NCBI GenBank assembly: GCA_041749075.1
Contig: JBGTBY010000024.1
Span: forward strand, 43,657 to 107,656
Origin: CAMTWZ01 sp041749075
GTDB taxonomy: Bacteria > Bacteroidota > Rhodothermia > Balneolales > HLUCCA01
Direction of reading: 5' to 3'
DNA: 64,000 bases
The position numbers and the translations under genes were made by a program. Within the stretch, counting starts at the first letter, position 1. Each line of letters begins with the position of its first letter. The notes below the pieces were generated by a model. It was not told the origin of the DNA, searched no databases, and was given only the letters and a program-made list of their open reading frames with translations. Of the stretch, positions 27,976 to 37,469 are shown in pieces.

Positions 27976-28710
27976 TTAAATCTTGTATTCACTGGCTTTG
28001 ATGAATTCTTGCAAGCTTTCATGTTTTGCCGTACGCATTTCGTCGATTGTCCCTGACCAGCTCAGTTTTTGTTGGTCGATGTAAGCCACTTTATCTGCCA
28101 CCTTCAGAACAGAATGCATATCATGCGTGATAACGACACTGGTGATCTTCAAGGTGTGTTGAAGGTGGATGATCATGTCGTTGATCTCCTCAGATGTTAC
28201 GGGATCCAAGCCTGAGGTGGGTTCATCATACAACAAGTAGCGCGGTTGCATCACGATCGCACGAGCCAAGCCTACACGTTTTCTCATGCCGCCGGAGAGT
28301 TCGGATGTTTTCTTATACCCCATCTTGCCCAAATTCACCATTTCAAGACATTCCTGAACCCGGTCTTTGATAGCGGCTTCTTTCATTTTGGTGAAGTAGC
28401 GTAGCGGGAAGGCCACATTGTTGAACGTGTCGATCGAATCGAATAAGGCTCCACCTTGAAATAAGACACCGAATTTTTGGCGGACCAATCGCAAATCGAC
28501 GTACCGAAGCCCGAAAATCTCTTCTCCATCAATGAGAACGGTCCCTTCATCGGGAGACATCAGCGCATTCATATGCTTCAGAAGAACGGATTTGCCACTT
28601 CCGGATTTCCCGATGATGGCCGTCGTGTCGCCGTCTTCGATCGTCAAGTTCACATCAGACCAAATCTGATGATCACCGAAACTCTTGCTAAGGTTTTTGA
28701 TTTCGATCAT
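27976..28710 (-). CDS. Mla-type ABC transporter ATPase (MlaF-like)
   Basis: The start is the ATG at 28710 (MIEIKNLSKSFGDH), which overlaps the permease stop; the longer frame upstream has no ABC features. It has Walker A GKSGSGKS (34-41), a Q-loop in GVLFQGGALFDS, signature LSGGMRKRVGLA, Walker B LLYDEPTSGLD and a THD H-loop. The FQGGALFDS motif is typical of the MlaF subfamily. It energises lipid transport between the membranes together with the neighbours. Confidence 0.95.
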   Translation of the reverse strand: MIEIKNLSKSFGDHQIWSDVNLTIEDGDTTAIIGKSGSGKSVLLKHMNALMSPDEGTVLIDGEEIFGLRYVDLRLVRQKFGVLFQGGALFDSIDTFNNVAFPLRYFTKMKEAAIKDRVQECLEMVNLGKMGYKKTSELSGGMRKRVGLARAIVMQPRYLLYDEPTSGLDPVTSEEINDMIIHLQHTLKITSVVITHDMHSVLKVADKVAYIDQQKLSWSGTIDEMRTAKHESLQEFIKASEYKI

Positions 28711-29453
28711 AGCAGGATGGCGGCAAGAATGAAATCCGACAAAAGGATGTAGATACAGCTCAGAACGGTCGCATCGGTGGTGGCACGACCCACGCCTTCC
28801 GCTCCGCCGGTAGCATAATAACCTTTGTAACATGAAATGGATGTGATCACATAACCAAACACGAAGGATTTGATCATTCCGAAGGCGACATCCCACGGAT
28901 AAAAGTACAAACGGGCACCTTCCATGAATTCGGAGGGGGTGAGGGTGCCGGTGAAGAGTCCGGCCATGCTTCCGCCGATGATGCCGGCGGCGGCGGCGGC
29001 CAAATAGATGATCGGGAACATGAACACGCCGGCCAAGATGCGTGGCATCACCAAAAATGTGACCGAGTTAAAGCCCATCGACTCCAGCGCGTCGACCTGC
29101 TCCGAAACCCGCATGGTTCCGAGTTCTGTAGCGATACGAGCTCCCACACGACCTGAAAGAACCAAGGCCGTCACCATCGCGCTTAGTTCGACCAACATCG
29201 ACTGCGACACGATCGCGCCGATGGCGGATTTGTCCACAAAGGAGCTTGTCAACTGGTAAGACGTTTGGATGGTGAGCACCGCGCCGGTGAAGAGTCCGGC
29301 CAACATGGAGATTCCCAATGAATCGATCCCGGTTTTCACCATCTCGGAAAACATATTCTCCCGATAGGTATGAAACTCCGTGACCGATCGAAGGGCTTCA
29401 TACAATAAACGGCAATACTGTCCGATTTCGGAGAACAACAACATAGAGCGCAA
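28707..29453 (-). CDS. Mla-type ABC transporter permease (MlaE-like)
   Basis: A 248-residue membrane protein with five to six hydrophobic spans. MlaE-family segments are visible: AVLTIQTSYQL, VLSGRVGARIATELGTMRVSEQVDAL and MPRILAGVFMFPIIYLAAA. It is the first gene of the minus-strand mlaE-F-D operon. The start is 26 bases from the divergent porQ start, so both promoters share that short A/T-rich gap. Confidence 0.94.
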   Translation of the reverse strand: MRSMLLFSEIGQYCRLLYEALRSVTEFHTYRENMFSEMVKTGIDSLGISMLAGLFTGAVLTIQTSYQLTSSFVDKSAIGAIVSQSMLVELSAMVTALVLSGRVGARIATELGTMRVSEQVDALESMGFNSVTFLVMPRILAGVFMFPIIYLAAAAAGIIGGSMAGLFTGTLTPSEFMEGARLYFYPWDVAFGMIKSFVFGYVITSISCYKGYYATGGAEGVGRATTDATVLSCIYILLSDFILAAILL

Positions 29454-29479
29454 ATTCTGCTATATTTTAAAACTTAACA

Positions 29480-30448
29480 ATGACTTCTCGAATTCCTTTT
29501 TTTCTCATTCCGCTCCTGTTTCTTGTCTCGGCAAGCGCCTCGGCACAGGTCTATTCATTTTTAAATTTACCGGCATCACCACGAAGTGCCGCCCTTGGCG
29601 GTGCTCCCGTTTCTGTGCCTGATGCCACCATCTCGATGGTGAACAGCAATCCGGCCTATCTAAATCGTACTCATCACCGCCAAGTAGCGACCAACATCGG
29701 TCGTCAAGTAGGTGATATCACACTGGGGTTCGTCTCACTCGCTTATGATGCTCCCAATATAGGGACTTTCGGCACATCCCTTCGGTATGCCGGTTATGGA
29801 AGCCTTACCTCACGCGATGCTTCCGGCGTATCAAACGGAACCTTCAATGCATACGACCTGGCCACAACGTTCTTATTTTCGACGGATGTGGGCCCTTCCT
29901 TGAGATATGGACTATCACTCGATTTCATTCTCAGCGATTACCATCACACCTCGTCTACGGCTTGGGCGGTTTCAGCCGGAATGTTGTATTCCCTTCCAGA
30001 AAACAATGGCACAGTTGGACTTTCCATCCTGAACGCAGGTCGGCAGCTTACCTCCTTCAACGATTTTGAGGAAGATTTGCCATTGGATGTGCGCCTCGGC
30101 TTTAGTCGGAAGTTGCAATACTTGCCTTTGCGCCTCAATTTCACAGCGCATCATTTGCATGAGTGGGAACTCTCCACAGTTCAGGATATTGAAAAGCCGA
30201 CATTCGCTCAAAACGCAATGCGCCATCTCGAAATCGGCGGTGAATTTTTATTCAGCGACGCCTTCCACCTACGCATCGGGTACAATCATCTTCGGCATGA
30301 ACAGCTCAAAACCACGAATCGGATCGATTTGAGTGGTGTTGGCATCGGCATCGGACTTCGTTTAAAAGGCATCCGCATCGACATGAGCCGCAGCTCACAG
30401 AGCGTCGTCGGACCTCTACTACATATCGGAAGCACACTGCATTTTTAG
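29480..30448 (+). CDS. porQ: Type IX secretion system protein PorQ
   Basis: A 322-residue outer-membrane beta-barrel protein with a signal peptide ending near residue 22 (SASASAQ). It has the PorQ signature FLNLPASPRSAALGGAPVSV followed by a MVNSNPAYLN segment, and an alternating-strand barrel with a C-terminal STLHF. In T9SS, PorQ with PorZ, PorU and PorV forms the attachment complex that processes and anchors cargo. A TATATTTTA box lies about 19 bases upstream. The gene is only 7 bases from aroC. Confidence 0.9.
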   Translation: MTSRIPFFLIPLLFLVSASASAQVYSFLNLPASPRSAALGGAPVSVPDATISMVNSNPAYLNRTHHRQVATNIGRQVGDITLGFVSLAYDAPNIGTFGTSLRYAGYGSLTSRDASGVSNGTFNAYDLATTFLFSTDVGPSLRYGLSLDFILSDYHHTSSTAWAVSAGMLYSLPENNGTVGLSILNAGRQLTSFNDFEEDLPLDVRLGFSRKLQYLPLRLNFTAHHLHEWELSTVQDIEKPTFAQNAMRHLEIGGEFLFSDAFHLRIGYNHLRHEQLKTTNRIDLSGVGIGIGLRLKGIRIDMSRSSQSVVGPLLHIGSTLHF

Positions 30449-30455
30449 GGATTTT

Positions 30456-31637
30456 ATGGATCGTTTTCGCTACTTGACAGCCGGAGAATCGCACGGACCG
30501 GAATTGACCACAATTATCGATGGGGTTCCGGCAGGCTTGCCCCTCACTGCTGATATCGTCGCACTGCAACTGGCCCGGCGCCAGGAAGGATATGGCCGCG
30601 GCGGACGCATGGCATTTGAAAAAGACGTACCCATCATCACATCGGGCATCCGATTCGGAAAAACGATGGGCGGCCCCATCACCATGAAACTCGTGAACCG
30701 CGCGTTTTTGAAGGATGAAGCCAATTGGCCGGTCACGATGTCGATCGAGGGCTCGGGAGACGGGGTAGAGCGAATCACGATTCCACGTCCTGGCCATGCG
30801 GATCTAGTAGGGACTCAGAAATTCGGATTCGACGATGTGCGTCCGGTCATTGAGCGGTCGAGCGCACGCGAGACCGGAGCCAGAGTGGCGGCAGGAGCCG
30901 TCGCACGGCAATTCCTGCGCGAATTGGGAATTCAGATCGGGGGACATGTGATCCATCTCGGTGGTATCGGGTACGATTCTTGGTCCCACATCCGCGACAC
31001 TGCGGATCCAGCTGCCTTAAGTGGTGCGGAAGCATTAGGGAATCAAGCCGACGAATCGGATGTGCGCTGTTTAGACCCCCATCTCACCAAACAGATGGTC
31101 GAGCTCATCAAGGTTCGTCGCAAAGAAGGAACCTCGCTCGGTGGCGTATATGAAATCGTGGTGACAGGACTTCCAGCCGGGCTTGGAAGTTACACTCATT
31201 GGGATCGTAAGCTTGATGGACAGCTCGCGGCAGCCATTCTCGGTACTCAAGCCATGAAAGGTGTTGAATTCGGGATGGGATTTGAAATGGGGGCGCGTCC
31301 GGGTCATGAAGTGCATGACGAAATCACGCATGAATCTGGTCGATATGGGCGCAAGACGAATCGTGCGGGTGGACTCGAAGGTGGCATGACCACCGGCGAA
31401 CCCTTGATCATCCGTGGAGTGATGAAACCCATTCCGACGATGCTGAACCCCATCAAAACCGTGGATATCGATACGCATGAGATGGTCGATACCCGATATG
31501 AGCGTTCGGATGTGTGTGCCCTGCCAAGGGCTGTCGTTGTGATTGAAAACATCATTGCTCCCGTATTGGCCAACGCGTTCTTGGAAAAATTCGGGGGCGA
31601 TTCCATGACCGAAATCGCATCGCGCTACCATGGATAA
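30456..31637 (+). CDS. aroC: Chorismate synthase
   Basis: Final step of the shikimate pathway, converting 5-enolpyruvylshikimate 3-phosphate to chorismate with reduced FMN. It shows the hallmark blocks: FRYLTAGESHGPELTTIIDG at the start, RPGHADLVGTQKFGFDD, ERSSARETGARVAAGAVAR and KTNRAGGLEGGMTTGEPL. The length of 393 residues is normal. Its end overlaps the following TPR gene by 8 bases. Confidence 0.96.
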   Translation: MDRFRYLTAGESHGPELTTIIDGVPAGLPLTADIVALQLARRQEGYGRGGRMAFEKDVPIITSGIRFGKTMGGPITMKLVNRAFLKDEANWPVTMSIEGSGDGVERITIPRPGHADLVGTQKFGFDDVRPVIERSSARETGARVAAGAVARQFLRELGIQIGGHVIHLGGIGYDSWSHIRDTADPAALSGAEALGNQADESDVRCLDPHLTKQMVELIKVRRKEGTSLGGVYEIVVTGLPAGLGSYTHWDRKLDGQLAAAILGTQAMKGVEFGMGFEMGARPGHEVHDEITHESGRYGRKTNRAGGLEGGMTTGEPLIIRGVMKPIPTMLNPIKTVDIDTHEMVDTRYERSDVCALPRAVVVIENIIAPVLANAFLEKFGGDSMTEIASRYHG

Positions 31638-31938
31638 GCTTGACACGCTTCGATCCTTTCTGGAGCAGGATCCCGACGATTTGTTCACACGATTCGCCAT
31701 CGCTATGGAATTTATGAAACGTGGGGATGATGCCGAAGCGGAGCGCTGGTTTCTGGATATTCTGAATCGGGATGAGCGCTATATCGGCGTATACTATCAC
31801 TTGGGTGGCGTGTATGAGCGTCGAGATTCTGTTGCAAATGCGACAGCCATATACACACGAGGAATCGGATTGGCCCGTTCTATGGGGGAGCATCACACCG
31901 CATCTGAATTGGAAGCGGCTTTATTGGAATTATCCTGA
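31630..31938 (+). CDS. Small TPR protein
   Basis: A 102-residue helical protein with at least two tetratricopeptide-like repeats (DLFTRFAIAMEFMKRGDDAEAE... and GVYYHLGGVYERRDSVANAT). The overlap with aroC and the one-base gap to the LysM gene suggest co-translation. TPRs mediate protein contacts. A specific role is not recognised. Confidence 0.75.
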   Translation: MDKLDTLRSFLEQDPDDLFTRFAIAMEFMKRGDDAEAERWFLDILNRDERYIGVYYHLGGVYERRDSVANATAIYTRGIGLARSMGEHHTASELEAALLELS

Positions 31939-31939
31939 T

Positions 31940-33061
31940 ATGAGACATTTACTGATCGTTTTCCTTCTTTTCTGCATTCCGAGCATTGGTTTTGGTCAAG
32001 CTCGAGCCACTCATGTGGTGAAATCCGGCGAAACCTTATTCGCCATTTCGAAACAGTATTCTGTGACTGTGGACGACATCAAGAAATGGAACAACCTCCC
32101 ATCCAATACGATTTCTACCGGTCAACGCTTGTTTGTGGGTCCACCTGCCGGACAAGCCGCGGCGAGCACGTCTGTTCGACACCAAGTTCGTCCGGGTGAA
32201 ACGCTATTCTCGATATCACGGCGGTATGGAGTGACGGTCACTGAAATAACCGAGTGGAACGGATTGGGCAGCACCACAATCGAAACCGGTCAGATTCTAG
32301 TGATTCAACGATCCTTGCAGAACGTGCAACAGACGGCATCGGTCGATACAACAAGCGTGATTGCCACCGAAGCGGCACCCTCGGCCTATTATATTGTGAA
32401 ACGCGGCGATGCTCTCAGCAAAGTGGCCGAGCAATTCGGTATTTCGATGGACGAGATCAGGGACTTGAACAAGCTTCGCACGACAACGCTTTCCGTTGGA
32501 CAAATCTTGCTCATTCGCCGCCCAGAAGCCATTCCGGCGATCGGTGATGCTCAAGCACGATCCGGGCCACAAGGCCGTTTCGTGCGTTATTTATGGAAAC
32601 GGGACGACGCCCTTCCCGCGCTTCTTACTCGAAATGGCATGTCGGAAGCCGAATTTACGGCCTTGAATCCGGACATCGACATCCGGTCCATCCGTCCGGG
32701 TGATGAGGTGATTCTGCTAATGCCACCATCCATCACGTATACGAATCCATATCGCGCATCCCGCCCTGATCCAGATGCATTGGGCTTCTTCACACCAAGC
32801 CGTTATCCGGATGCGGATGTGGGCAAACGCCTCACGTCAGGCGATCTGTATGTGCCTGAGCGTTTGACCGCCGGACACAACACCATTCCCCTCGGATCCA
32901 TCGTGTATGTGGAACATTCCATTTCCGGAACCGGAATTTATGTTTTGGTAAACGACCGTATTCTCGAGGCCGAACTTCGCCTTTCGAAATCCGCCTTCGA
33001 CGCGCTGGGCTTACGCGCTGGTCAACAACAATCCGTACGAATCTACGACGAGGATATATGA
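31940..33061 (+). CDS. Triple LysM protein with C-terminal RlpA-like double-psi beta-barrel
   Basis: The start is the ATG at 31940, directly after the TPR stop and giving a good signal peptide (to about residue 20, GFGQ). Three LysM peptidoglycan-binding modules follow, each with a VKSGETLFAISKQYSV-type start (about 26-70, 87-132, 153-198). A fourth, weaker LysM-like stretch lies near 218-260. The C-terminal 100 residues resemble RlpA/3D-type double-psi barrels, with IYVLVNDRILEAELRLSKSAFDALGL matching the RlpA NDR...DLS...LG pattern. It is probably a wall-bound or lytic protein at division sites. Confidence 0.85.
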   Translation: MRHLLIVFLLFCIPSIGFGQARATHVVKSGETLFAISKQYSVTVDDIKKWNNLPSNTISTGQRLFVGPPAGQAAASTSVRHQVRPGETLFSISRRYGVTVTEITEWNGLGSTTIETGQILVIQRSLQNVQQTASVDTTSVIATEAAPSAYYIVKRGDALSKVAEQFGISMDEIRDLNKLRTTTLSVGQILLIRRPEAIPAIGDAQARSGPQGRFVRYLWKRDDALPALLTRNGMSEAEFTALNPDIDIRSIRPGDEVILLMPPSITYTNPYRASRPDPDALGFFTPSRYPDADVGKRLTSGDLYVPERLTAGHNTIPLGSIVYVEHSISGTGIYVLVNDRILEAELRLSKSAFDALGLRAGQQQSVRIYDEDI

Positions 33062-33774
33062 TGAAACGGGTCTTCGGTCCCTATTTGTCTGCGAGTTCAT
33101 CCCTCACCTACGCGTTCATCATGAGCCTTCCGTTGCTCATTTTGTATGAGGTGTTGATTGACATCCATAATCCCGATCCGAATGCGATGGTGCGCCTCAG
33201 CACCGATGTCTGGATCAAATCGCTGTTCTCCATTTTCGGGCTCAACACATTGAAATTCACGGTCTTTATCGTTTTGACGATGGGCCTGTATGTCTATTTC
33301 AAGGAGCGCGAAAACCCCGTGAAGATCCGAGCCAGATGGATGGGATATATGGTGATGGAATCGGTCTTTTGGGCATTGATTCTCGCGTTTCTGGTCAAAA
33401 GCACGGTCGGACTGATCTTCGCATTCGCGCCAGACATCGCCGGACTTTCCACGGGTCAGCAATTCGCGCTCTCCCTCGGAGCCGGACTCTATGAAGAACT
33501 CGTCTTCCGCGTTCTACTCGTTCCCCTGCTGATCTGGATTTTCGGGAAACTCGGTTTCGGCACGAAGGGCAAATTCATCGCGGGCGTCATCACCGCCGCA
33601 ATACTATTCAGCGCGGTGCATTACATGGGCTCCATGGGAGATGTGTTCACACTGCAAAGCTTCACCTTTCGATTCCTATTCGGATTGGCACTCAACATTC
33701 TGCTCATCACCAGAGGCTTCGGAATCACCGCTTGGACGCACTCACTCTATGATGTGATGGTTATACTTGTTTGA
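33058..33774 (+). CDS. CPBP family intramembrane metalloprotease
   Basis: A 238-residue membrane protein with about six hydrophobic helices. The CPBP/ABI motifs are complete: YEELVFRV (the EExxxR site), FSAVHYMG (FxxxH) and a terminal AWTHSLYD. These supply Glu and His residues for a zinc site in the membrane. The ATG overlaps the LysM stop, so it is the last gene of the porQ-aroC group. The substrate is unknown. Confidence 0.88.
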   Translation: MMKRVFGPYLSASSSLTYAFIMSLPLLILYEVLIDIHNPDPNAMVRLSTDVWIKSLFSIFGLNTLKFTVFIVLTMGLYVYFKERENPVKIRARWMGYMVMESVFWALILAFLVKSTVGLIFAFAPDIAGLSTGQQFALSLGAGLYEELVFRVLLVPLLIWIFGKLGFGTKGKFIAGVITAAILFSAVHYMGSMGDVFTLQSFTFRFLFGLALNILLITRGFGITAWTHSLYDVMVILV

Positions 33775-33859
33775 ACAATTATTTTTACTGCCAGGGAAAA
33801 GTGATATACTGCCTATTCACTTGTACGACGGATTATCCATTGGAGCGCGTGCCTGACGA

Positions 33860-34438
33860 ATGGGCGAACTGACACCAGAAGAGCGTAAAAAGCAGCAGGA
33901 TTTCAAGAGTGAGATGATGCCTCATCTCGACTCCATGTATAACTTTGCTCTCCGTTTGACGATGGATCCCACCGATGCGGAAGACCTCGTCCAAGATTCT
34001 GTTGTCAAAGCCTTCCGATTTTTCCACAGTTACGAGAAGGGCACCAATGCGAAAGCCTGGCTGTTTCGGATCCTGAAGAACTCCTACATCAACAATTACC
34101 GCAAGAAGTCGAAGCGGCCGAATGAAGTGGATTATGATGAAGTGTCCACCTTCTATGAAACCATCCGCGCCGATCAGACCGATACGTCTGACCTCGAAGA
34201 ACGCATGTACCGTGACATGCTCGACGATACGGTGACCAAAGCCTTGGAATCCATCCCCGAGGATTTCCGCTCTGTTGTTTTATTGTGTGATGTGGAAGGC
34301 TTCACCTATGAGGAAATCGCGAACATGTTGGATGTGCCCATCGGAACCATCCGGTCACGCTTGCATCGCGGACGAAATCTGCTGCGCGCCTCGCTGGAAG
34401 ATTACGCGAAAAACCGAGGCTTCACGTCTGTAGATTGA
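33860..34438 (+). CDS. ECF-type RNA polymerase sigma factor
   Basis: A 192-residue extracytoplasmic-function sigma factor. Region 2 contains NFALRLTMDPTDAEDLVQDSVVKAFRFF and AWLFRILKNSYINNYRK. Region 4 has FRSVVLLCDVEGFTYEEIANMLDVPIGTIRSRLHRGRNLL. No anti-sigma gene follows. It converges on, and overlaps by 17 bases, the 3' end of the PorY-like kinase gene. In Porphyromonas an ECF factor (SigP) partners PorX/PorY, so this may be the equivalent, but that is inference. The 85-base upstream gap has a TATACT at 33805-33810. Confidence 0.9.
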   Translation: MGELTPEERKKQQDFKSEMMPHLDSMYNFALRLTMDPTDAEDLVQDSVVKAFRFFHSYEKGTNAKAWLFRILKNSYINNYRKKSKRPNEVDYDEVSTFYETIRADQTDTSDLEERMYRDMLDDTVTKALESIPEDFRSVVLLCDVEGFTYEEIANMLDVPIGTIRSRLHRGRNLLRASLEDYAKNRGFTSVD

Positions 34439-35594
34439 GGATCACGCGGATCGTGGTTCCTTCTTCCGGGGATGATTTCAGCACGAATACCTTCCCGCCA
34501 TGATAATCTTCAATGATGCGGCGGGTTAATGTGAGTCCGAGTCCCCAACCGCGACGTTTGGTGCTGAATCCCGGGTTGAAGATCTCCTCGAAGCGTTTTT
34601 TCTCAATTCCTTTTCCAGAATCGGACACATCCACCATCAAACGATTTTCCGATACGATGGACGTGATGGCGATGCTAGCGGAACTGGATTCCGATTCGAT
34701 GGCGTCCAACGCGTTTTTCAGTAGGTTTTCGAAGGCCCAGTTCAGCAGATCCGGGTTCACATCGCATTTGATGGAATCATCAATCTCGCACGTGAGGGTC
34801 ACCACTTTTCCGAATCTTGGAATGCGGCGACGGATGTAATCGGCCACTTCGCGAATGATCGGTCCGACGCGATGGCTGGTCAACTCCGGACTCGATCCGA
34901 TCTTATTGAATCGCTCCGCCACCAGTTGCAGTCGACCCGCATCCTGCTCCAATTCGCCGATCATGCCAATGGTCTCATCCGAACTTTGCGCTTTCAGGAG
35001 CTCGATCCAACCCAGCAGACTCGATAACGGCGTTCCGAGCTGGTGTGCGGCTTCCTTGGCCATCCCCACCCATAAACGGGATTGTTCATTTCGACGGATC
35101 GATCGCACCGAGATGTAAGCGAGTCCTAAAACCAAGCTCAAGATGCCGAATTGGATATATGGGAAATACCTCAGCGATAGAATTGTGGCCGTATCGCCAT
35201 AATAAACATATTGATAGAGGACTTCCGTTTGTGTGATAGGAAGTGAGATTCGGATGGAATCGTTCATGGCGGCAAATTCGCGCACAAGCGACTCAGACAC
35301 CTGGTCTTCCTCGATGTTCCAATGGTTCAGGATTTGTCCGTCGGCATCTGTGAGAATCGTTGGAACTTGGTTTTGATTCTGGACGATGATCTGATTGAAG
35401 ACGAAATCCAGCTCCGACGAACCTTCAACAGATTGTTGCGAGCCGATGTATTCGATCGCTTTCGCCCACAACTGCACGCTGGCCTTGTTGCGAAGTACGA
35501 TTCGATCAATCAGAAACTGGGTATACTCAAACGATGCCACAGCAATCGCCACAAACAGGAGAACCAGGATGTAGCGTAGCGTGTTGGCGTTCAT
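34422..35594 (-). CDS. PorY-like sensor histidine kinase
   Basis: A 390-residue kinase with two membrane helices (about 7-25 and 147-165) that flank a periplasmic sensor domain. The phospho-acceptor His184 lies in LWVGMAKEAAHQLGTPLSSL, a form of the H-box typical of the Bacteroidota PorY family. The N box is NLLKNALDAI. The G boxes are DSGKGI and GWGLGL. PorY phosphorylates PorX to control T9SS genes. The gene follows clpX by 3 bases at the end of the tig-clpP-clpX operon. No response regulator is adjacent, as expected for PorY. A different Bacteroidota orphan kinase is the alternative. Confidence 0.8.
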   Translation of the reverse strand: MNANTLRYILVLLFVAIAVASFEYTQFLIDRIVLRNKASVQLWAKAIEYIGSQQSVEGSSELDFVFNQIIVQNQNQVPTILTDADGQILNHWNIEEDQVSESLVREFAAMNDSIRISLPITQTEVLYQYVYYGDTATILSLRYFPYIQFGILSLVLGLAYISVRSIRRNEQSRLWVGMAKEAAHQLGTPLSSLLGWIELLKAQSSDETIGMIGELEQDAGRLQLVAERFNKIGSSPELTSHRVGPIIREVADYIRRRIPRFGKVVTLTCEIDDSIKCDVNPDLLNWAFENLLKNALDAIESESSSASIAITSIVSENRLMVDVSDSGKGIEKKRFEEIFNPGFSTKRRGWGLGLTLTRRIIEDYHGGKVFVLKSSPEEGTTIRVILNLQT

Positions 35595-35597
35595 GGC

Positions 35598-36851
35598 TTA
35601 AGCCGACGCCTTGCGCTTCTCGTAAATCGGCTCACTTTGGTCTTCGATCGTGGCACGGGTGATTACACAACGCTCGATATTCTTCGTCGATGGCAGGTGA
35701 TACATGATTTCCAGCATCGATTTTTCGAGGATGGATTTGAGTCCGCGCGCACCGGTTTTGCGGGCAAAGGCTTGCTTCACCACCGCTTTGAGCGCGTCTT
35801 CTTCAAAGGTCAATTCCACGCCTTCCATTCGGAACAAACGCTGGTATTGCTTGATGAGAGCATTTTTCGGCTTCACGAGAATCTCGATCATCGCCGATTC
35901 CGACAATTCATGCAAACCGGTGATGACCGGAAGACGTCCGATCATTTCCGGAATGAGCCCGAACTTCTGCAAATCTTCCGGCTCCACATACAAGAAGATT
36001 TCGGGGTCGTTCTTATCGTATTTCACATGCATATCGCCATGAAAACCGATGTTGGATGTGGACATCCGACGCGCAACGATCTCATTCAAGCCATCAAAGG
36101 CACCGCCGCAAATGAACAGGATATTTTTCGTGTTGATTTGGATGAAGCTCTGCTCCGGATGCTTGCGTCCGCCTTTCGGTGGAACGTTCGCGATGGTTCC
36201 TTCCAATATTTTCAACAAGGCTTGCTGCACACCTTCGCCCGAGACATCGCGAGTGATCGAGGCATTGTCGCCTTTGCGGGCGATTTTGTCGATCTCATCG
36301 ATATAGATAATACCACGTTCGGCTTTTTCCACATTGTAGTCGGCCGCTTGAAGCAGGGCAGTCAGAATGCTTTCCACATCCTCGCCCACATATCCGGCTT
36401 CGGTAAGGGCTGTGGCATCGGCAATGCAAAACGGAACATCGATGATGCGGGCCAATGTCTTCGCTAGAAGTGTTTTACCACTTCCGGTCGGACCCAGCAA
36501 CATGATGTTGCTCTTTTCAATTTCGGTCTCGTCGATTTCAGACATCACATCCGCGCTGATGCGTTTGTAATGATTATACACCGACACAGCCAATGACTTC
36601 TTGGCCATTTCCTGACCAATCACATACTCATCGAGTTTATCGACCACTTCAGACGGTTTCAGAATCGGCTTGTACTGCGTGGCGCGACGACTCGTGCGGT
36701 TGGCCAAGTCGTTTTTCACGATTCCTGCCGCATCCGCCACACAACTGTCGCAGATGTAGACATTGGGCCCGGCCACCATGCTGTTCACTTCGGAACTGGA
36801 ACGGAGGCAGAACGAGCAATAAATCTTGTTTTTTGACTTGTCCGTACTCAT
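35598..36851 (-). CDS. clpX: ATP-dependent Clp protease ATP-binding subunit ClpX
   Basis: A AAA+ unfoldase that feeds substrates to ClpP. The start is the ATG at 36851 (MSTDKSK), which overlaps the clpP stop. It has an N-terminal zinc-binding domain with CSFC and CDSC pairs, Walker A GPTGSGKT, Walker B IIYIDEIDKI, and pore/sensor segments including GEGVQQALLK and the conserved ARKTGARGL. The length of 417 residues is typical. Confidence 0.97.
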   Translation of the reverse strand: MSTDKSKNKIYCSFCLRSSSEVNSMVAGPNVYICDSCVADAAGIVKNDLANRTSRRATQYKPILKPSEVVDKLDEYVIGQEMAKKSLAVSVYNHYKRISADVMSEIDETEIEKSNIMLLGPTGSGKTLLAKTLARIIDVPFCIADATALTEAGYVGEDVESILTALLQAADYNVEKAERGIIYIDEIDKIARKGDNASITRDVSGEGVQQALLKILEGTIANVPPKGGRKHPEQSFIQINTKNILFICGGAFDGLNEIVARRMSTSNIGFHGDMHVKYDKNDPEIFLYVEPEDLQKFGLIPEMIGRLPVITGLHELSESAMIEILVKPKNALIKQYQRLFRMEGVELTFEEDALKAVVKQAFARKTGARGLKSILEKSMLEIMYHLPSTKNIERCVITRATIEDQSEPIYEKRKASA

Positions 36852-37465
36852 TTCATGCGTTTCAATACTTTGTCGACCGCTCCGTATTTGACGGATTCTT
36901 CGGCGTCCATCCACTTGTTGCGATCGGAATCCAACAGGATTTGATCCAGTGGTTTTCCACAGTTATCGGCAAGAATCTGACTCAGACTATGCTTGATGCG
37001 GATGATTTCGCGAGCTTCAATCTCAATATCGCTCGCTTGGCCTTGAACACCACCCAAGGGCTGATGAATCATGACTCGCGCGTTCGGCAATACCGCGCGT
37101 TTTCCTTTGGCTCCGGCCGTCAGCAAAACCGCACCCATCGATGCCGCCATCCCGATACAGGTGGTCGCCACATCCGATTTGATGTAATTCATGGTGTCGT
37201 AAATGGCCATTCCAGCCGATACAACGCCACCGGGTGAGTTGATGTACAGGTTGATGTCCTTGTCCGGATCTTCCGATTCCAGGAACAACAACTGAGCCAC
37301 GATATTCGAAGCGACCATATCATTAATGGGCGAACCCAGAATGATGATGCGGTCTTTAAGCAGTCTTGAGTAAATATCGTATGCGCGCTCGCCCCGACTT
37401 GTGGTCTCAATGACCATCGGGATGAGGTTGCTCTGCAAATTGTCTTGGTACAAGGATGTGACCAT
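36848..37465 (-). CDS. clpP: ATP-dependent Clp protease proteolytic subunit ClpP
   Basis: A 205-residue serine peptidase. The catalytic residues are visible as Ser109 in GMAASMGA, His134 in MIHQPLGG and an Asp in the DSDRNKWMDAEE segment (about 180-190). Family blocks INLYINSPGG and VSAGMAIYDTM are present. It lies 4 bases downstream of tig and overlaps clpX by four bases, in the conserved tig-clpP-clpX order. Confidence 0.97.
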   Translation of the reverse strand: MVTSLYQDNLQSNLIPMVIETTSRGERAYDIYSRLLKDRIIILGSPINDMVASNIVAQLLFLESEDPDKDINLYINSPGGVVSAGMAIYDTMNYIKSDVATTCIGMAASMGAVLLTAGAKGKRAVLPNARVMIHQPLGGVQGQASDIEIEAREIIRIKHSLSQILADNCGKPLDQILLDSDRNKWMDAEESVKYGAVDKVLKRMK

Positions 37466-37469
37466 GGAA

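Noticed and set aside
34440..35590. Kinase as the direct partner of the neighbouring ECF sigma factor (anti-sigma)
   Set aside because: It has a full histidine-kinase core with H, N and G boxes rather than an anti-sigma fold, and the genes converge, so they are not an operon.
35637..36467. Long open frame on the plus strand antisense to clpX
   Set aside because: clpX is an unmistakable gene over this interval. The antisense translation has no family motif and reflects codon bias.
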